A stretch of 16,904 nt of DNA from assembly GCA_019693395.1 (NCBI GenBank), contig JAAMXP010003656.1, positions 1-16,904 on the forward strand, read 5' to 3'. Positions within the stretch are counted from its first letter, which is position 1. Every line of letters starts with the position of its first letter. Below, in pieces: positions 1-9,045 of the stretch. The notes under the pieces are model-generated. The model was given only the letters and a program-made list of their open reading frames with translations. It made no database searches and had not been told where the DNA came from. The DNA is from Ettlia oleoabundans. Taxonomy: Eukaryota > Chlorophyta > Chlorophyceae > Chlamydomonadales. Both the position numbers and the translations under genes were made by a program.

Positions 1-51
1 CCCCCCCCGGGCCCGCATGGCTGCGTTTGCCCCTGGTTTGAGTGGCAGGTC

Positions 52-2327
52 ATGGGCTCCTCCCCCTGGATAGACACACCCTTCCAGCGGCAGCACCACC
101 TGGCGCAGCATGAGCAGCAGTTGCGACAGATGTTCAACCCCGCCCCACACCAGTACAGCTCCCTGCACCAGCCCCACAGGCCACCCCATCACCCCAGCAG
201 CACGTCTATGCCCATGCATGGGCTTACCCCTGGCGTCGTCTCCGTTCCACGTAGCATGGGTGCACCTGGCGGCCTTCAGACCAGCCGGCCACTACCTCAT
301 GCCGCCGCTGACAGCCTGCCCCCCCCCCACGCGGTGGGGTCTGTGCCAGCCACCCGTATCCAACTCCCGGCTGCCTCTGTGGGCAGGGCACACAGTAGCG
401 CAGCCGACTATGGAGGCGGCGTTGGTTGTAACAACAGCCTGGCGGTCAGTCATGCCCTGATGCGGCCGGACAGCAGCGCGGCTGCGGCGCGCAGCACATT
501 GGAGTACAGCCAGCTCACCAGGCAGGAGAAGGAGGAAGCTGAGGTCAGTTGACTGCTGCTTGCATTCACATCTAGCAAGTCACTGCTGCGGCTGGGCAGC
601 AGCCTGCATGGCGTGGCACATTTGTTTCCAGCAAGCTCTCCCGCCTGTCGGTGCATCCATGTCCATTGAGGGCGCCTACTTGCATCATAAGTGGCCTCTC
701 ACATCACGAGTCCCTGCTTGCCTTCACTTGCAATGTCGCTCGAGCAGCTCACATGCTTTGTACCATGACTACCTGCCTGCAGCGCTCCCTGATGGCCACC
801 CTGCAAGAGGACGAGATCTGGTGTGACTCAGTCTCAGCCTCAGCCCCCTCCACCAGCCAGCAAGAAAGCACCCACCGCGCCCCACATGCCTCCCGCCAGT
901 GTCCCCCTCGCTCCCCCGCCTTCAGCCTCGACTCCATGCGTTCAAGCGGCGGAGACGCCAGCACTGCCAGGCCCTTCCACCCAGGCAGCCTGCAGCACGT
1001 GATGCACTACAAAGCTGGTGGCCAGCCTGCCTCTGTGGGTGGTGGATACAGCGGCTGGGGCCAAGCGCTGGAGCACCATCCCTTGCAGGCGCAGGCATAC
1101 CCTGAGCATGGGCAGGGCGACTTGCGTGTGGAGCCCACACAGAAGGCCTACCACAGGGAGGAGCATCCCAACCAGCATCCCTCCCTGCTATCTGCCAGTC
1201 TGCACCAACACCAGGCAGAGCTGGGCACCGTGGCGCAGGCCTCTGGTGGCCAGGAGATGCACCACGCCGGGCCGCTGCTGCGTGGAGGCAGCGGCAGCTT
1301 TGCCCCGCTGGACATGCTGACCTCGCCCCACCACAACCTGGAGCTTGATGATAAAGCAGGTGAACCAGGGCTATGGACTGCCGATCGCTGCTGCTCAATT
1401 GTCTCCCTGGTACCGTGCAGCACCATTTTGAGGCAGACTGAGGCAGCAATCTGGTGCAGTGCGCCAGCTCCAGGGTCAACCATCGCCTTGATCGCATGCA
1501 ACTGGGTGCACTGATTCAATCATTAACTGGCAGCCCATGTGCCGCCATGCTCCTCCGCATAACTTTTAACCACCCAGTGCCTGTTCTGCCGCTGCCAATT
1601 GCCGTCCAGGTCCTGCAACCGTGCCCACCACCAGCAGCAGCTCCTCGAGTGCGGGGTCACTCACCGCCACACCGGTCCCTGCCTCCAGGTGTGTCGGTAC
1701 CTCACACTACCACCTACCACATGTACCTGCCTGTGTTGCCAGAGTGGCTGTGCAGGAGCCACAGTCAAGTTATTGACATTACAGGGCAGCTGAGCTTGCC
1801 AGTCACCGGGCTATCACCTATTTACCACTACTTGTTCATCGAGTCATTCACTTGCCCCCCGCTGTTCCTTCTGCAGTGCCTCCCCCGACAAGCCGCCCCC
1901 AGGCTCAGTGCCATTCCACATCAAGCACGGCCTGCCGCCACCACAGCAGCAGGAGCACCTGCAACAGCACCAGCACCAGCTGGATTCACAGCACCCCCAG
2001 CAGCGGCCGTGGCTCTCCAAGCGCCAGCTGCCGGCTGTTGGGAGCGGCGGCCCCCCAGCGGTCAGCAGTTCCATCTACCGGCGCAGCTCAGACGACCCCT
2101 TGCTCAGGGCCGACTCCTACAGCAGCTCAGCTGTGAGCCCAGGCATCTATATCAGGGACAGCCTGGACTCACCCCTGCAGCTGCCGCCACCTCGCCACCT
2201 CACAAATACCCATCACCCTCGGCTGTCGCGTGATCCCTACTCACGCCAGGAGGAGTGCCAGCCTCCTGCAACCGGGCCGCTGCGCTTTGCCGAGGCTCGC
2301 CGTGCTGCAGCCACCAGGCAGCCTTGA
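52..2327 (+). CDS. Gene A: low-complexity Gln/His/Pro/Ser-rich protein, unknown function, 5' end uncertain
   Basis: Proposed exons are 52-543, 783-1359, 1610-1688 and 1877-2327. They give 532 residues with intron phases 0, 1 and 2 all consistent; introns are 239, 250 and 188 nt with GT-AG ends and pyrimidine-rich acceptors. I see no known domain. The N-terminal third is His/Gln/Pro-rich, a short charged stretch (LTRQEKEEAE then SLMATLQEDEIW) spans the first junction and is the best candidate for a structured or conserved segment, and the C-terminal part is Ser/Arg/Pro-rich with repeated IYxRxSxD-like wording (SSIYRRSSDD, GIYIRDSLDS). The start is not secure: the frame stays open upstream to base 1, and an AG at 47-48 could be an acceptor, so the ATG at 52 may be internal. 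It converges with the ALKBH1 gene. A regulatory or RNA-binding scaffold is possible but unproven. Confidence 0.72.
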
Positions 2328-2660
2328 CTGCGGAGTTGGGCCACGTGTCCTGTAGCTCGCTGCTTGACGTTTTCCTGTCCAATGCTTATCATGCCTGGAA
2401 CCTAACCCTGCATCGCTGTTATTACGCACAGGCGCCAGCTACCTTAATTGCATGCATTTGCTCACCCATGACTGCACAGCGATCCGCCACAGTAATCCAC
2501 ACAGCTCACACCGAGTGATGGTTGTGACCCTGCTGTTGTGCCTATCAACTACAACCTCCCCGCTTGATTCCATGTCATGTTTGCACTGCATCATAATCTA
2601 ATAACAATCAAATGCATGAATAGGATTGCCAGACATATAGATAGCCACACTGCTGCACCA
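2328..2660. other. Convergent intergenic spacer between gene A and ALKBH1
   Basis: This 333-base spacer holds the two 3' ends. It is more AT-rich than the flanking exons, especially around 2585-2650. I see no TGTAA on either strand here, so neither polyadenylation site can be placed, and no convincing small gene. Confidence 0.6.
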
Positions 2661-4288
2661 TCAGCGGATGTCACGGATGCTGATGTTGATGCGACACCCC
2701 TGCATCCACCGCTCAAAAGGGTGGAACGACTCATCCGCACAATCCGCCCCTCGATTGCCCCCATCATGCCTGCTGCTGGTGGACAGGCAATCTGGGCCAT
2801 CACAGCCACTGCTGCCACTGCAGCGCAGCGCATCCGGCAGCGGCCTGTCGGTGAGCACACGTGGCAGCCCGTGGTAGCAGCGCCGTGCGGGTCCGCTCAG
2901 CACAACGGCATCCCCGCTGTGCAGGAGCAGCGCCGTAGGGGCCACATCCTTGGTGGTCCCCCCTATGAGGAATATTGCGTCGCAGCCCAGGCTGAGGCTC
3001 ACTAGTGGCTGGCTCAGGCTGCGCTCAGCATCATCAATGTGACCGTTCAGGGTGTCGCCTGCTGCCAAGGTATTTAATGCAGAAGGAGTATGCGGGTGTC
3101 ATACACTGACAAATGACGCAGGCATCACAGGCACGACAGTTGCAACACTGCCTCACCAGGCGAACCTCTTGCACAATTCTGCATACAGGGTGCACATGCA
3201 GAGCCTGGCAACATCTGCCTCACTTGCCTTCATAGTAGAAGTTTACTAAGGCCGCATCTGGGCAGTAGGGCGCCCCTTGTGCCTGTTGCCCACTTAGCCC
3301 AGTCATGCAGCCTGCATCGCTGGCATGAGGGTGCTGCCCGCCGCTCCGCCCCAGCAGGTCTGATGCCAGGCTGGCAAGGCTGACCGCCAGCTGGCGCAGC
3401 TCAGCTGGCAGGGGCATGTGCGGGACGTGCCGCAGGTACAGCCGCCGCGTCCAATCATACGGCGGTCCTAACGTGGCCCAGCGCAGTTTGCGCAGAAGGC
3501 TCTCAGCAATGGGCCCGCTGCCACCAGGCCCCCACAGATTGCCCGTCAATAGTGCTTGGGCTTTCTGCTGCTCAATGTTACCTGCTTCTGGTTGCACCTG
3601 ATGCTGCTGCTGCTCGCTCGTTACTGCCTGCTGCTCTTCCTGCTGTTGTTGCTGAGCGGTTGTCGCTGGTTGCAGCCTCAGCCCCTGTTGAACTGCGGCC
3701 CACATGCCTGGCAGGCCTTGCAAATACGACTTGCTGTGGTTGGTGTGGTTGGGTGGCTCGCAGAACTTTGTGAGAGCATCAACCACCAGCTGCCGCTGCA
3801 GGGCAGGCTCCAGAGCGCCACACACCACCAGCAGCCCTGCACCGCAGAAATTCTGCTGCAGATATGAGTGGGTTGGGAAGCGGGAGCAGTGCCGATTTAT
3901 CGCTCAAGGAAAAGTTGGTGGGCGCTGCCTCTGAAACGGCCCACCTGGATGTGCGGCAAAAGAGTAGGCGGCGGCATTGGGCGGCATGCCCGACGGCCCA
4001 CCCAGGCAAGTTACGCCGGCGTAATGGGCGCCCGTCTGGAGATCAACAACGTCCGACAAATCAGTTGGACGCACAATGAACCCCTTCCTGCGCCGCCTCC
4101 CATTCCTGCAAAAAGCAACGAGAGGTGCGTGTCTCTTCCTGCGGTCAGGTTATAAATTTTACTCTTATGGCGGCAGTTCCACGCAATGCGCACTTTTCTT
4201 TATAGAGCTCCTCTTTGTGCAACTGGTAGCGCTTCTCGGCCACCCTGAAAGCTGTTCCTGACCCTGACCCGCGATCATTGGGGTACAT
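2661..4288 (-). CDS. ALKBH1: ALKBH1-type Fe(II)/2-oxoglutarate dioxygenase (AlkB family)
   Basis: Exons in coding order are 4288-4194, 4105-3945, 3836-3228 and 3058-2661, giving 420 residues. This family removes methyl groups from nucleic acid bases; ALKBH1 members act on tRNA m1A/m5C and have been reported to act on DNA N6-methyladenine, in nucleus or organelles. Seen directly: an N-terminal FRVAEKRYQL block (residues 14-23), DLSDVVDL (about 46-53), KLRWATLG (202-209) with PYDW following, VNFYYEGDTL, then HID (His295, Asp297) as the HxD iron ligands, FLIGG, LLLHSGDAVVLSG, YHG with His351 as third ligand, and the 2-oxoglutarate-binding RINISIR at 411-417. All catalytic residues are present. 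A Gln-rich insertion fills about residues 141-179. The intron 3227-3059 begins with GC: only that donor restores EGDTL. The ATG at 4288 is the first in frame with the conserved N-terminus. It lies 151 nt downstream of gene B on the same strand. Confidence 0.94.
3059..3227 (-). other. ALKBH1: GC-AG intron in the ALKBH1 gene
   Basis: The donor reads AAG|GCAAGTG and the acceptor ggcagcag|GCGACACC (169 nt). Joining them gives Glu-Gly-Asp-Thr-Leu, the sequence expected just before the iron-binding HxD motif. The nearby GT at GCAA|GTGAGG gives a wrong frame with either acceptor. Plant-type introns with GC donors normally have a strong consensus around the C, as here. Confidence 0.85.
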
Positions 4289-4295
4289 GGCAGCT

Positions 4296-4300
4296 TTACA
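4296..4300 (-). terminator. Candidate TGTAA polyadenylation signal of gene B
   Basis: TGTAA on the minus strand lies 140 nt past the gene B stop and only 7 nt before the ALKBH1 ATG. TGTAA is the usual chlorophyte poly(A) signal, with cleavage some 10-20 nt downstream, which here would fall inside the ALKBH1 coding region. Confidence 0.4.
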
Positions 4301-4439
4301 AAAGCAGTTGAATCAGGAAGACAAAGAAAATAGCCAAGAGAGGACGTGCTGCCACTACATCAGGCGCCGGCTGGCAGTGCCCACGGGCAACGTGCATCCT
4401 GCATTCCAATCTACTCCGGTTGTTATGGTAGTAGAACTG

Positions 4440-7170
4440 CTAGTGGTAACTCGGCATGGTAAAGCTGACTGCTCCAGCATCAGAGGTGGCGTGCACCTTC
4501 GCCTGCACCACAGTCGGCAGAAGGTGGGTCAGCACCCCCCGCCCTGCTGATAGCGCACCCACACATTTCCTGGTTGAAATACACCAAAGAAGCCTTACCT
4601 AAGGGTGAAAAAGCGTATACAACTCGTGATGGAGGTAGGGGCACTTCCACGTGCGCGGGAGCGCTTACAAGCGGCCGCCAGGTGGTTTGAGAAGCCAAGC
4701 GGACGCGGCTGGTGCCGCCGCTAACGACAGGGGGCTGCGGCTTGCAAGCAGGGGACCTTCCAGGTGAAGACTTGGGTGATATGCGGGCATCCAATGGACG
4801 GCAGGTCTCCACGAGTGGGCTGACAGTCTGATGCATGGCAATGGGTGGCGCTGCAACCGGAAGAGTCTTTCCAGGACCCCAGGCCTTGCCTGCGGATTCC
4901 TGACGTTCCCACTTGCCATCTCCGCTATGATTCCAATCGCCATATCTGGCGCCTCCAATGCCGGGCCCCTCGGCTCCAATGCATGCCTCTGTTGCCGCAA
5001 CTGCTGCCACCTCCTCCTCATCTGTCAGCCACTGGTCCCAGAACCCCCCTGGGGCTGGTGCTCGGCTGGGCTCCTGCACGTCAGCCATCTTGCGCAGGTT
5101 GCCAATGAGTGTCTGCACCCCCGACCACATAGGGGCAGTTGCACCCGTGGTCAACGCTCCTGTGTGATCTGTCGGGGGCAGGCGGTGCCCGCTGGACAGC
5201 GGCGGGCTGTGCTGCTGCCAGGTTGTCTGGCTGTGGCCTGTGGCACTGCTTGCTACACCAAATGCTGCAGCCCCAGCTGAGCCTCCCAATGCAGTGAGCT
5301 GACCTCTTGTCTGGCAGCCATGATGTGGAAGATGCATGCCTGGCGGCCCTCCATCTGTCAGGCCGCGTTTGGCATTAGTAGTTGCGGCCGCTTCTCGCCT
5401 TTGCGCTGCCAGTGTTGCAATCACCTGCTGGTACCTGGCAGTCTCCTCGGACACCTGGCGGCTGGGACTGCCACTACTGCTGCCCACCTCGTCAGCGCTG
5501 CCGCATGTCTCTGACCTCCAGCGCACTACTGAGCCCAGCTTAAGCCCACATGCAGCTGCAGCCGCACCCCACGAGTTAAGACTGCTAGTTGGAATGTCAC
5601 ACTGACGCTGCCTGACTGCCAAAGCTGGCTGCCCACCAACACCAGCACTTGCATGCCCAAAACTTCCTTTGGTCATGCCGGTATCTTCCGCAAACTGCAC
5701 AATGCTGGGAGCAACCACGGCATTGCCGCCATGTGCCGGCGATGGCGCGTCATGCTGAGCATCAAAGAGGATCTCAGCTGCCCAGGGCTCATTGTACATT
5801 GGAGGGGCGCTGGGCTCATCAGTCAAGCACCCCACGCTTTCCTCATTTGCATTTTCCTCTTCTTCCTCCTGCTCCTTCGTCTGATGTAAGCGCGGAAACC
5901 GCTCCGCTGCCAAGCCTGCTGCTTCCTGGGCGGTGGGTGCCACTGTGGCCTTGGCAAAGGCCGTGTGCAAGCCAGCTGCCTGCTGTGCTTCAGCGGCAGG
6001 GGTGTCGCCACTGCTACGGTGAGGCTGCGCCCCAGAACCCACCTTGCACTCTAGGCAGCCAGGCCACAGACTGAGGCAGGCCCCTGTCTGTACCGCAAAG
6101 CTCCGGCAGCCAGCTGTGCTTGGCTGTGGCGGGATTAGCAGCTGAGGGAGCGGACAGAATGAGTCGGCAGTGACGGACTCGCCGGTGCCTGGTTGCCCCT
6201 GCCCTGCCCAGTCCTGCCCCTCCTCTCTTCCCCAGACACCGCTGTCTGCCTGCTCTATTGCCTGGCTGTTCACAGTGTACTGCATGTACTGCCCCGGTGC
6301 ACTGCTAGGTCGTGGTAGAGCCCAGGGTGCGCGGCTGCCAGCACATGTGCAGCTACCGGGCCTGCTGCCAAAGCTGGCGCCACATGCCTCTGCATCCAGG
6401 CAACCCTCTACCCACTGAGACCCAAGCAGCATGTGTCTGTGTGCCAGCGTGGCACCAGTGATGAGAGCGGAGGGACTGTTGGCGCAGCAGAAGCTGGTGC
6501 CCCGGCTGCCCCAAGAAGCCGACAACTGCTCCTCCGCCTCCCACCCGCCAAACTCAGAGCCTGATGCCTCGGCCATCATGCCGCGGCTGTTGGGTGGGGA
6601 GGCGCTGACACATGGAGGTGCGCCTGTAATGGATGACGAACCTGCAGCATATACATCCTGCAATGGCAGAGAGAGAAGGGCTGGTCGGCTCTGGAATGGT
6701 ACATCATGTCGTGCGCATGCAAAGCATTCGGACGGGAGCTTTTGCCGGCATTGCCCACCTCCCCATCTGGTTCAATATCCGCAGCACGGTTCTCATCGCT
6801 GCCACCGCTGGTGGATGCCAAATTTGTGCCGGGAATCCTCCAGGGCATGTCAGCAGCATCACCACCCAACAGAGCCACGCGGTTGGTGCCCTGCGCCGCG
6901 AGCAACTCATGTAGTTGGCACGGTTCTCATTTCGTTGGCATTCCTATGCAGCACTGTCAAACAGCACCGGCACGTCACCTGTGGGCTCTTGTGAGGGACA
7001 GCATGAATGCTGACGTCGTCCCCTTGCCCAGCTGCCTCGGGTGTGCCCAATGCTAGTATACCCGCTGGCGCCACAGATGCTGTCACCTCTAGGTCCTTGG
7101 TGTCTTCATTGCTGCTCACTGCAATTTGCCGGCTGTGCTGCCTGCAAAGCGCATGCTGCACTCTCCGCAT
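4440..7170 (-). CDS. Gene B: large, mostly disordered protein of unknown function
   Basis: Exons in coding order are 7170-6979, 6890-6759, 6657-4669 and 4598-4440; together they encode about 823 residues. Introns are 88, 101 and 70 nt and all are phase 0. The large third exon (663 codons) is Gly/Ala/Ser/Pro-rich with an acidic stretch (KEQEEEEENANEES) and a short helical, possibly coiled segment (VSEETARYQQVIATLAAQRR). The last exon is less biased (VRLLWCISTRKCVGALSAGR, ending TMPSYH), which supports splicing at 4668/4599: without it the frame runs on into less protein-like sequence and stops at 4480. I recognise no domain. The start at 7170 is the only in-frame ATG before the well-behaved segment SSNEDTKDLEV, but an upstream exon is possible. 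It diverges from gene C and is followed closely by ALKBH1. Confidence 0.72.
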
Positions 7171-7338
7171 GGTCGGGTGGTGCGACCCGCCACACCAACT
7201 GTGGGAGGTTGGCTTGTGCCGGCGGCGGTTGTGATGCGCGGTGCTCCCGGCCGAATGCAGGGCTTTCAACAGGCCAGCCTGTTTACATCAATTTGCGCTG
7301 TTGTAGCCGCTATCAGCAGAGCGGAACAAAGCGCAACC
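7171..7338. promoter_or_regulatory. Candidate bidirectional promoter between genes B and C
   Basis: About 168 bp separates the proposed start codons of gene B (minus, 7170) and gene C (plus, 7339). I see no clear TATA box. The call rests on position only and depends on both starts being right. Confidence 0.35.
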
Positions 7339-8257
7339 ATGACGAACCCAAGCGCGGCCGGCGATACAAGCAATCTGACAACCACAAGTTTACGGAAAAT
7401 TGTGGGTGGAGGCTTCACGTCAACAAATCAAAGACGCCAACGGTATGCTATGCATGCTATGGTGGTCGCTGCTGCGTGCTTGGCGTGGTTTCTGCAACAA
7501 AAACGACACAGCGGCATTGCTTTCATGCACAACACTATGAGGCTTGCAAAAGCCCTACCATCCACCGTTCCTGGACCCATGTGCTGCCCGAAAATGAGGG
7601 TGGGGACACTTTCAGCAAGCAGCAGCCATGGACAGCGACACAGCTATTTGCCTTGGAGGGACAGTCTCCGTCCACCGAGGCAGAGCTGGGATCGCAGCCA
7701 TCACCCAGCCCGCCCGCCTTCCTGCGGCGCCCGCTATATGGCGCGGCACCCCTTCGAGTAGCCTTCGGAGAGGGGTTGGAGGCAAGGTCTGTGATTACAG
7801 GGCGCAACAGTAGTGCGTATTTTCACCTTTGTTCTCAACAGCATACGCAGGGCTGTCTCACGGCGCCACGTCAGCCCGCATGTCACCCTCAATGGCACCA
7901 ACACAGCTTGCCGCATCAGCCGCCAGTTTCAGTGGCCAGTGCCAATTCTTGCATGCAGAGGCACACGCCGCAGGGTACTTGCAGCGATTGTATAGCCACC
8001 AGACGCCAGCATTGGCGCAGCCGGGGCAGCCCAGCAGGGGAGGGATGTGCCGCATGAAGCAGGCACAAGTGTGACCCTCCAGCCCAGGTGAGCAGCTGTC
8101 CCATGTCAAGCAGGAGGGGCACCTGCGCTTTAATTACCAAGTGAAACTTGCACCTGGGCAGGCAGGAGGGGAACCCGCAGCGGTAGCACAACCGGCGGCA
8201 GTTAAAACCCCTGAGGTCGAACCGCAGCAGGAGCGGCACGGCTGGTGGAATGCATGA
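7339..8257 (+). CDS. Gene C: unknown protein, upstream partner of frame D
   Basis: Best model: exons 7339-7442, 7616-7786, about 7933-7989 and 8083-8257, giving about 168 residues. The first exon starts MTNPSAAGDTSN and the second contains AFLRRPLYGAAPLRVAFGEG. The third and fourth give GQCQFLHAEAHAAGYLQRF then PGEQLSHVKQEGHLRFNYQVKL. The intron 7990-8082 (GTATAG...CTCCAG) is well supported: it removes an in-frame TGA and is phase 2 on both sides. The start of the third exon is uncertain. AG at 7925-7926 or 7931-7932 keeps phase 2 with the donor at 7787, while the pyrimidine-rich acceptor ending at 7841 would need a phase 1 donor that I cannot place well. The protein ends HGWWNA with its TGA overlapping the ATG of frame D. 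I do not recognise the family; no signal peptide or membrane segment is apparent. Confidence 0.55.
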
Positions 8258-8772
8258 AGAGACGGCAGGCAAGCGCAACCCGCCATAGTGCACTGCAGGG
8301 GCTGGCCAGCAACATTCAAAAGGAGGAGGATGGGGTTAGTGAGCCACCGGGCGCATCTGGCAAGCATCAGGTTCTTCTTCGGCAGCAGAACGTCACACTG
8401 AAGGAGGAGCAAATGCCTGGGAACTTGGCGGGGAAGCAAGAGCCGTGTGCATCACCACTGGCAGCCGTGGCGGCAGGCGGCAACAGACCAGGAGCAGAAG
8501 GAGCTGCCGTATGTGGAGTAGAGATGTGCCGCTGTTGACGTTGATCAATTGAACTAGATGAAACGTGTCCTCGAACTGCCAGTACAGAACCCTTGAACAG
8601 TAACTGCTAGGTTTGCCTGCCCGCTCCCAGGTACCCCTGTCCTGGTTGCCTGTGCATCTGTTAATTGCAAGGCGTTGTTTTGCATGCCACAAAGGAGCTC
8701 AAGAGGGCAACAAACTGGACAACGCTGTGGCAGGATCTCCTGGGCCGCATCAAAGTCATGCAAACCAACTAA
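8254..8772 (+). CDS. Frame D: small unknown protein or 3' exons of gene C
   Basis: An open frame beginning ATGAAGAGACGG at 8254 overlaps the gene C stop as ATGA. Exon 8254-8508 ends at a strong GTATGT donor. Joining it in phase 0 to 8695-8772 adds a protein-like C-terminus (LKRATNWTTLWQDLLGRIK) and a TAA, for 110 residues. The frame is also open upstream to 8215 (it reads LVEC just before the ATG), so it may instead be an internal exon of gene C reached by a splice from about 8183 or 8216; both donors are phase 0 and could join the AG at 8267-8268. The middle is charged and Gln/Ala/Gly-rich. The C-terminal Trp-rich segment is the likeliest conserved part. I do not recognise it. It converges with gene E, the stop codons being 89 nt apart. 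Confidence 0.45.
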
Positions 8773-8861
8773 AGCGCACGCAAAACAGAGCAGGGCAGAT
8801 CACACATTCTAATTCTTCTAATTGCAGAAACTCCCCTTTTACTTCGCATGCCTTGAAGCCA

Positions 8862-8996
8862 TTAGCCTGGATACCTGGGAGGGCCAGCCAGCAGGCGCAG
8901 CGCCGACTCTATGCTGGCCAGCTCACGCACAGCGCGGGCTGCCACAACCGGGGGTAGCAAGCCCTGCATGTCCGTGCCGGTAGAGTGCAGCACAGC

Positions 8997-9045
<49 letters not shown>

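Noticed and set aside
208..224. Palindrome GCCCATGCATGGGC
   Set aside because: It lies inside coding sequence of gene A, and GCATGC-type words are common across the window, so a regulatory role has no support.
4480..4668. Continuation of the long gene B frame to a stop at 4480
   Set aside because: A strong GTAAGC donor at 4668 and a pyrimidine-rich acceptor at 4599 give a better C-terminal exon; the read-through is a retained intron.
7842..7926. Extra 5' part of gene C's third exon behind a strong acceptor at 7841
   Set aside because: It needs a phase 1 donor. The available ones give a 32-nt intron or require a poorer frame in the previous exon. Kept as an alternative, not as the model.
7041..8057. 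A 338-codon plus-strand open frame
   Set aside because: Only 7616-7786 of it is convincing coding sequence. The rest overlaps gene B exons on the other strand, intron sequence, or runs out of frame with the gene C exons.
7858..8293. Cys- and Trp-rich minus-strand frames that look like zinc-finger repeats
   Set aside because: They lie antisense to gene C exons and can only be joined through a 31-nt intron. The plus-strand reading has a normal 93-nt phase-consistent intron and better protein character.
9000..9045. Regular repeats considered as a CRISPR-like array
   Set aside because: It is a perfect trinucleotide repeat without spacers, inside a eukaryotic coding exon.
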